Assembly (NCBI GenBank): GCA_959596495.1
Contig: CAUFXK010000004.1
Span: 1-51,427 of the forward strand
Length of the DNA stretch: 51,427 nucleotides
Direction of reading: 5' to 3'
Origin: an uncultured Collinsella sp.
GTDB taxonomy: Bacteria > Actinomycetota > Coriobacteriia > Coriobacteriales > Coriobacteriaceae
The notes under the pieces: generated by a model
Databases searched by the model: none
Told to the model about the DNA's origin: nothing
Seen by the model: only the letters and a program-made list of their open reading frames with translations
Shown: one piece after another, positions 47,404 to 51,427 of the stretch
Numbering within the stretch: position 1 is the stretch's first letter
How the letters are laid out: every line of letters starts with the position of its first letter
Program-made: the position numbers and the translations under genes

Positions 47404-47775
47404 ATGGCAACTAAGTCTATTGAAACTGAGGCCACCGAGGTTCGCGCCGTCGCTAAGTACGTGCGTGTTTCCCCCAGCAAGGCCCGCCTGGTGGTCGATC
47501 TGATCCGCCGCAAGCCTGTCGCTCAGGCCTTCGACATCCTCCACTTCTGCGACCGCGCCGTCGCCGTGGATGTCGAGAAGGTTCTCCGTTCCGCCGTTGC
47601 GAACGCCGAGAACAACAACGGTCTGCGTGCCGACAACCTGGTTGTCGCCGCTGCCTATGTTGACGAGGGTCCGACGCTTAAGCGCATCCGTCCCCGCGCC
47701 AAGGGTTCCGCTTCTCGCATTCTGAAGCGTACTTCCCACATCACCGTCGTCGTTGCTCCTCGAAAGGAGGCGTAA
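47404..47775 (+). CDS. rplV: 50S ribosomal protein L22
   Basis: L22 has a beta-hairpin in the exit tunnel and is a macrolide-resistance site. The 123-residue protein has AKYVRVSPSKARLVVDLIRRK, VLRSAVANAENNNGL and the hairpin region PTLKRIRPRAKGSASRILKRTSH. GGGGG stands before the ATG, and AAAGGAGG for the next gene is inside its 3' end. Confidence 0.97.
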   Translation: MATKSIETEATEVRAVAKYVRVSPSKARLVVDLIRRKPVAQAFDILHFCDRAVAVDVEKVLRSAVANAENNNGLRADNLVVAAAYVDEGPTLKRIRPRAKGSASRILKRTSHITVVVAPRKEA

Positions 47776-47781
47776 AGCTGT

Positions 47782-48492
47782 ATGGGTCAGAAAGTCTACC
47801 CCACCGGCTTCCGTCTTGGCATCACCGAGAACTGGCGCTCCCGCTGGTTCGCAGAGAAGGATTACGCTAAGACCCTCGGTAACGATCTCGAGATCCGCAA
47901 GTACCTCGAGAAGCGTCTTTCCCGCGCAGCTGTCTCCCGCGTCGAGATCGAGCGCGCTGGCGACAAGGTGAAGGTCATCATCCTCACCGCTCGCCCCGGC
48001 GTTGTCATCGGTAAGAAGGGTGCCGAGATCGATACCCTCCGCACCGAGCTCGAGAAGGTCGCTGGCGTCTCCAAGGGCCAGCTCTCCGTCGACGTTGTCG
48101 AGATCAAGCGCCCCGAGCTCGACGCCAACCTCGTTGCTCAGTCTATCGCCGAGCAGCTCGAGGGCCGCGTTGCCTTCCGTCGCGCTATGCGCAAGGCTGT
48201 CCAGTCCGCCCGCAAGGCCGGCGCTAAGGGCATCCGTATCCAGTGCTCCGGTCGTCTCGGCGGTGCCGAGATGGGCCGTCGTGAGTGGTACCGCGAGGGT
48301 CGCGTGCCTCTGCACACCCTCCGTGCCAAGATCGACTACGGCACGGCTGTCGCCAGCACCACCATGGGCGCTTGCGGCGTGAAGGTCTGGATCTACCTGG
48401 GCGAGAAGCTCCCGGGCCAGCCTGTTCCCAACCCTGCACTCGAGGGCTCTTCCCGTCCTCGTCGTCGTAACTCCGAGAGGAGGGGTCAGTAG
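47782..48492 (+). CDS. rpsC: 30S ribosomal protein S3
   Basis: S3 lies at the mRNA entry site and contributes to helicase activity. The 236-residue protein begins MGQKVYPTGFRLGITENWRSRWF, with the KH domain GVVIGKKGAEIDTLR and the C-terminal RIQCSGRLGGAEMGRREWYREGRVPLHTLRA region. Standard bacterial length. Its TAG shares one base with the GTG of rplP. Confidence 0.97.
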   Translation: MGQKVYPTGFRLGITENWRSRWFAEKDYAKTLGNDLEIRKYLEKRLSRAAVSRVEIERAGDKVKVIILTARPGVVIGKKGAEIDTLRTELEKVAGVSKGQLSVDVVEIKRPELDANLVAQSIAEQLEGRVAFRRAMRKAVQSARKAGAKGIRIQCSGRLGGAEMGRREWYREGRVPLHTLRAKIDYGTAVASTTMGACGVKVWIYLGEKLPGQPVPNPALEGSSRPRRRNSERRGQ

Positions 48493-48995
48493 TGCTTGCC
48501 CCTAAGCGTATTCTTCACCGCAAGGTGCAGCGTGGCTCCATGAAGGGCCAGGCCAAGGGTAATACCGAGCTGCATTTCGGCGAGTTTGGTATCCAGGCTC
48601 TCGAGGCCCATTGGATCACCAACCGTCAGATCGAGGCCGCTCGTATTGCCATGACCCGCTACATGAAGCGTGGCGGTCGTGTCTACATCACGATCTTCCC
48701 CGATAAGCCCATCACCAAGAAGCCTGCCGAGACTCGCATGGGTTCTGGTAAGGGTAACCCCGAGGAGTGGGTGGCCGTCGTCAAGCCCGGCCGCATCATG
48801 TTCGAGGTCAAGGGCGTGCCCGAGGAGGTCGCTCGCGAGGCTCTGCGTCTTGCACAGCACAAGCTTCCCATCAAGACCAAGATTGTTGCTGCCAAGAACG
48901 CTGAGCAGCGCATCGAGAAGGAGATGGCTGAGGAGGCCGCTCTCGAGGCCAAGTGGGCTGCTGAGGACGCCGCCGCCGCCAAGGAGGAGAACTAA
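48492..48995 (+). CDS. rplP: 50S ribosomal protein L16 with C-terminal extension
   Basis: L16 is near the A site and is essential for late 50S assembly. The first 138 residues are canonical (MLAPKRILHRKVQRGSMKG; GRVYITIFPDKPITKKPAETRMGSGKG split by normal loops; KLPIKTKIV). Typical proteins end near 137-144. This one continues to 167 with an Ala/Glu-rich, probably helical tail (NAEQRIEKEMAEEAALEAKW). The GTG start overlaps the rpsC stop by one base. Confidence 0.95.
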   Translation: MLAPKRILHRKVQRGSMKGQAKGNTELHFGEFGIQALEAHWITNRQIEAARIAMTRYMKRGGRVYITIFPDKPITKKPAETRMGSGKGNPEEWVAVVKPGRIMFEVKGVPEEVAREALRLAQHKLPIKTKIVAAKNAEQRIEKEMAEEAALEAKWAAEDAAAAKEEN

Positions 48996-49210
48996 TGAAG
49001 CCCGCAGAGATTCGTGAGCTCTCGGACGCTCAGCTCGTTGAGAAGCTGAAGGAAATGCGCGCCGAGCTCTTTAACCTTCGTTTCCAGATGGCCACCAGCC
49101 AGCTGGACAACACCGCTCGCGTCAACACCGTGAAGAAGGACATCGCTCGTGTCCTCACGGAGCAGCGCGCCCGCGAGATCGCAGCGGAGAAGTCCGCTGT
49201 CGCCGAGTAG
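48995..49210 (+). CDS. rpmC: 50S ribosomal protein L29
   Basis: A small helical-hairpin protein at the tunnel exit near L23. The 71-residue protein has IRELSDAQLVEKLKEMRAEL and FNLRFQMATSQLDN, then a conserved VKKDIARVLTEQRAREI helix. The ATG overlaps the rplP stop (TAATG). The acidic tail of the upstream gene contains its ribosome site AAGGAGGAG. Confidence 0.96.
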   Translation: MKPAEIRELSDAQLVEKLKEMRAELFNLRFQMATSQLDNTARVNTVKKDIARVLTEQRAREIAAEKSAVAE

Positions 49211-49226
49211 GACCTAAGGAGAGAAC

Positions 49227-49487
49227 ATGACTGATTCGCGTAACTCGCGTAAGGTCCGTACGGGTGTCGTTACCTCCGTCTCCGGTGCCAAGACCATTGT
49301 TGTCACCATCACCGAGCGCAAGCGTCACCCCAAGTACGGCAAGATGATGACCAGCTCCAAGAAGCTGCACGCTCACGACGAGGAGTGCACGGCTGGCGTG
49401 GGCGATACCGTCCGCGTTATGGAGACCCGTCCTATGTCCAAGATGAAGCGTTGGCGCCTCATCGAGGTCGTCGAGCGCGCTAAATAA
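49227..49487 (+). CDS. rpsQ: 30S ribosomal protein S17
   Basis: S17 is a primary 16S-binding protein with an OB fold. The 86-residue protein has RKVRTGVVTSVSGAKTIVVTI, HPKYGKMMTSSKKLHAHDE and VGDTVRVMETRPMSKMKRWRL in order. AAGGAGAG before the ATG. A 118-bp spacer follows before rplN, long for this operon. Confidence 0.97.
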   Translation: MTDSRNSRKVRTGVVTSVSGAKTIVVTITERKRHPKYGKMMTSSKKLHAHDEECTAGVGDTVRVMETRPMSKMKRWRLIEVVERAK

Positions 49488-49526
49488 GCAGTCGCTCTTA
49501 CGACTTGTACGTTTCCGAAGATGTGC

Positions 49527-49545
49527 GTATGCCTGGCTTGCATAC
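49527..49545 (+). other. Hairpin in the rpsQ-rplN spacer
   Basis: GTATGC (49527-49532) pairs with GCATAC (49540-49545) around a 7-nt loop. The spacer also holds TATAAA (49555-49560), without a convincing -35 box. Confidence 0.35.
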
Positions 49546-49605
49546 CACGGGCCGTATAAAGGCTGCGCACCTCTCTTCGGTTCTTAGTTCGGAGGAACAT
49601 CTACC

Positions 49606-49974
49606 ATGATTCAGATGCAAACCATGCTGAACGTCGCCGACAACTCCGGCGCTCGCAAGATTCGCTGCATCAAGGTGCTTGGCGGTTCCAAGCGTCGTTA
49701 TGCAGGCATCGGCGATGTGTTCATCGGTGCTGTCCAGGAGGCTACCCCTGGCGCCAACGTCAAGAAGAAGGACGTTGTCCGTTGCGTCGTCGTTCGCACC
49801 GTTAAGGAGATCCGCCGCAAGGATGGCTCCTACATTCGCTTTGATGAGAACGCCTGCGTTGTCATCAACAACGATGGTTCGCCCGTCGGCACCCGTATCT
49901 TCGGGCCCGTCGCTCGCGAGCTTCGTGACAAGAAGTACATGAAGATCGTCTCGCTCGCTCCCGAGACCCTGTAG
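49606..49974 (+). CDS. rplN: 50S ribosomal protein L14
   Basis: L14 sits at the subunit interface near bridge B8. The 122-residue protein begins MIQMQTMLNVADNSGARKIRCIK and has the conserved RRKDGSYIRFDENACVVIN and GPVARELRDKKYMKIVSLAPE blocks. Standard length. CGGAGGA precedes the ATG. Confidence 0.97.
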   Translation: MIQMQTMLNVADNSGARKIRCIKVLGGSKRRYAGIGDVFIGAVQEATPGANVKKKDVVRCVVVRTVKEIRRKDGSYIRFDENACVVINNDGSPVGTRIFGPVARELRDKKYMKIVSLAPETL

Positions 49975-49987
49975 TTAGGGGAGATAT

Positions 49988-50293
49988 ATGTATATCAAGA
50001 AGGGCGATAAGGTCCAGGTTCTCTCTGGTAAGGATCGCGGCAAGCAGGGCGTTGTCCTGCGTGCTCTCCCCGCCGAGAACAAGGTCGTTGTCGAGGGCGT
50101 TTCGGTCGTCAAGAAGGCCGTCAAGCCCAACGCTGCCAACCAGCAGGGCGGCATCGTTTCGCAGGAGGCTCCCATCGACGCCTCCAACGTCAATCTCGTC
50201 TGCCCCGAGTGCGGTAAGGTTACCCGCGTCGGTCACGAGAAGGACGGCAAGAACAAGCTGCGCGTCTGCAAGAAGTGCGGCCACAAGTTCTAA
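49988..50293 (+). CDS. rplX: 50S ribosomal protein L24
   Basis: L24 starts 50S assembly. The 101-residue protein has the KOW motif GDKVQVLSGKDRGKQGVVL and, near the C-terminus, CPEC and CKKC, a four-cysteine zinc site common in Gram-positive L24. GGGGAG precedes the ATG. A terminator follows at once, and rplE, the expected next gene, is not present in the remaining 1.1 kb. Confidence 0.96.
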   Translation: MYIKKGDKVQVLSGKDRGKQGVVLRALPAENKVVVEGVSVVKKAVKPNAANQQGGIVSQEAPIDASNVNLVCPECGKVTRVGHEKDGKNKLRVCKKCGHKF

Positions 50294-50320
50294 GCTGCCC
50301 GCAACATCAAGTTGCTAGCA

Positions 50321-50353
50321 AAGGCCCGGATGCCACGGCACCCGGGCCTTTTT
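50321..50353 (+). terminator. Terminator after rplX
   Basis: AAGGCCCGGATGCC (50321-50334) pairs with GGCACCCGGGCCTT (50337-50350) with one mismatch, followed by TTTTT. It closes the ribosomal operon here instead of continuing into rplE. Confidence 0.9.
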
Positions 50354-51060
50354 CTATCCCCACTCGATGGCTTCGGTTCTGCCGTCCCGTCATTCCGGTT
50401 GCATCCAGTTTTCGGTGCCGTCTCGAATCGAGTGCCGCCAGGTGATACCCTGTCGCGTTTCGTCGGCTTCGGGGACAAAAGTCGGGACAACTCCAAAAAC
50501 TATTTTCGAACTCAGGGCTTTGAGTTTTTGTTTTTGTCCCAAAGGGCGCGGCGGGATGCCTTTGGAGGCTCGATAGCGCCGAAAACGCCCGTTTTGAAAC
50601 TTAAATGCCTTTTCGCGTGCAAGCCGCCAGCTGCAATAGGAAGTGAATCAACGCAGGTGGCTTTCAAGCAGTTTGCAAAACTGCAGGTCGCAGGTCTTCA
50701 TTGCCAGTAGGAGAAATGAGTAGTCTCAGGTGGCTTGCCCATGAGTTGACGAACGGGATTTGAGATTACGCTGACGTCCGGAAACGCTTCGAGCACGGCG
50801 TTACGTTTTTGGGGTTTGGGCGTAGCCCCTGCACCCGCGAGCGCGGGCCTTAAGCCCGCCGAGAGGGTGACGCGTCGAAAACGAAGGGGAAAGAGAGAAG
50901 GGGCCGTCCCTATCATTCAGGTTGCGACCGAAGAAGACAAGGAGACCCCCTGAGCCTGAATGATGCCCCACAGACCGCGTCCGACCGAGCTCAAGCCGAG
51001 CTTTTCCTGACGTCCGCCTTCGCGAAGATGATGGCTGGATTGGCTATGGATTGGCAACAC
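50354..51060. other. Non-coding stretch with fold-back sequences
   Basis: About 700 bp without a gene I can support. It contains a large imperfect fold-back: GGGACAAAA (50472-50480) with TTTTGTCCC (50532-50540), inside it AAAAAC (50495-50500) with GTTTTT (50524-50529) and CTCA with TGAG. There is also an inverted repeat ATCATTCAGG (50912-50921) with CCTGAATGAT (50955-50964). A minus-strand open frame at 50698-50916 has no recognised domain. The part next to 51060 is probably an insertion-sequence end. Confidence 0.5.
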
Positions 51061-51427
51061 TTATTTGGACGATTCCGGGAGGGACGGCCCCGCCTCCCTG
51101 AACTCGACCGGCGACATGTAGCCCAGCGTCGAGTGGATCCTGAAGTTGTTGTACCAGTGCACGTAATCCAAGAGCTTGGCTCGGAGCTCGCGCGTCCCTC
51201 CTCGGTCCTTCGGAGTGGCCGACGATCTCCCCGTTGCAGAGGTCGACGAGCAGGCAGACGTAGTTCCACGACGCCCCGACGCGCACGCAGGCCAAGTCGC
51301 TGCATATATGGGTGCACGGCGCCCTGCCGCCGAAGCCGCGCGCGACGACGTTCGACACGTCGGCCTCGTTGACCGCCCCGGGGTGCACCTTGAACCTCTT
51401 CCTGCCGTATGCGCCGGCCAGGCCGCT
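51061..51427 (-). pseudogene. IS3-family transposase remnant
   Basis: On the minus strand the window edge opens inside a DDE transposase (GRKRFKVHPGAVNEADVSN; ICSDLACVRVGASWNYVCLL; LCNGEIVGHS, with the first catalytic Asp). After GPRRDA (near 51190-51195) the frame shifts and the text resumes at RELRAKLLDYVHWYNNFRI and GYMSPVEF, the C-terminal end of IS150/IS3 transposases, stopping at 51061. Roughly 90 residues, including the second Asp and the Glu of the catalytic triad, are missing. It cannot be active. The tandem GGATTGGC near 51033-51050 may belong to the element's end. Confidence 0.82.

Noticed and set aside
50698..50916. A 72-codon minus-strand frame in the post-operon region
   Set aside because: No ribosome site, domain or codon pattern that would support a gene; it lies in fold-back-rich DNA.

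Overview
The window reads as a chromosomal segment of a GC-rich gut actinobacterium of the class Coriobacteriia, most likely Collinsella or a close relative. The basis is strong GC-ending codon bias, several TTG/GTG starts on ribosomal genes, an actinobacterial-type insertion in RpoC, a FeoA-FeoB fusion and an LAxTG-type sorting signal. The genus is an inference from sequence style; no rRNA is present to confirm it.

Layout. 1-2460: end of a tRNA-Trp, then secE-nusG-rplK-rplA. 2474-15624: mostly minus-strand accessory genes: a phosphoesterase with a ParB-like/BMP fusion protein, an MscS channel, a sortase-anchored 5'-nucleotidase, a three-gene ABC importer of the ABC_sub_bind type, a WYL-type regulator, asnS and a PTS EIIA domain, then a plus-strand esterase. 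15871-19126: a GntR/FCD regulator divergent from a dimethylarginine dimethylaminohydrolase and an APC antiporter. 19573-27240: FeoA-FeoB, an MFS exporter, a GH13 enzyme, a DNA glycosylase, an unknown protein and an aminotransferase. 27550-38232: L10 leader, rplJ-rplL, galU, rpoB-rpoC. 38671-42084: rpsL-rpsG-fusA-rpsJ. 42225-44045: a CDF metal transporter and a histidine phosphatase, placed where the S10 operon is normally continuous. 44505-50293: rplC-rplD-rplW-rplB-rpsS-rplV-rpsC-rplP-rpmC-rpsQ-rplN-rplX, ending at a terminator. 50354-51427: non-coding sequence and a broken IS3-type transposase.

The most unusual structures are three very long hairpins (27335-27468, 38326-38464, 44081-44245). 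Each has perfectly complementary outer arms of 35, 36 and 49 bp. The arm sequences differ between copies, but they enclose a shared core with a small inner hairpin (CAC-TTAAT-GTG) whose stem shows compensatory changes. Each hairpin stands a short distance upstream of the predicted promoter of a ribosomal-protein transcription unit. I know no named family for this architecture; an insulator or structured-RNA role is an inference.

The RNA polymerase is also unusual. RpoC ends in a helix-hairpin-helix domain resembling the alpha-subunit CTD, including the residues that contact DNA. RpoB fork loop 2 is rewritten and 8 residues longer than in E. coli, and the RpoC bridge helix departs from its usual motif. 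Ribosomal protein S12 carries Arg at position 88, where Lys is usual.
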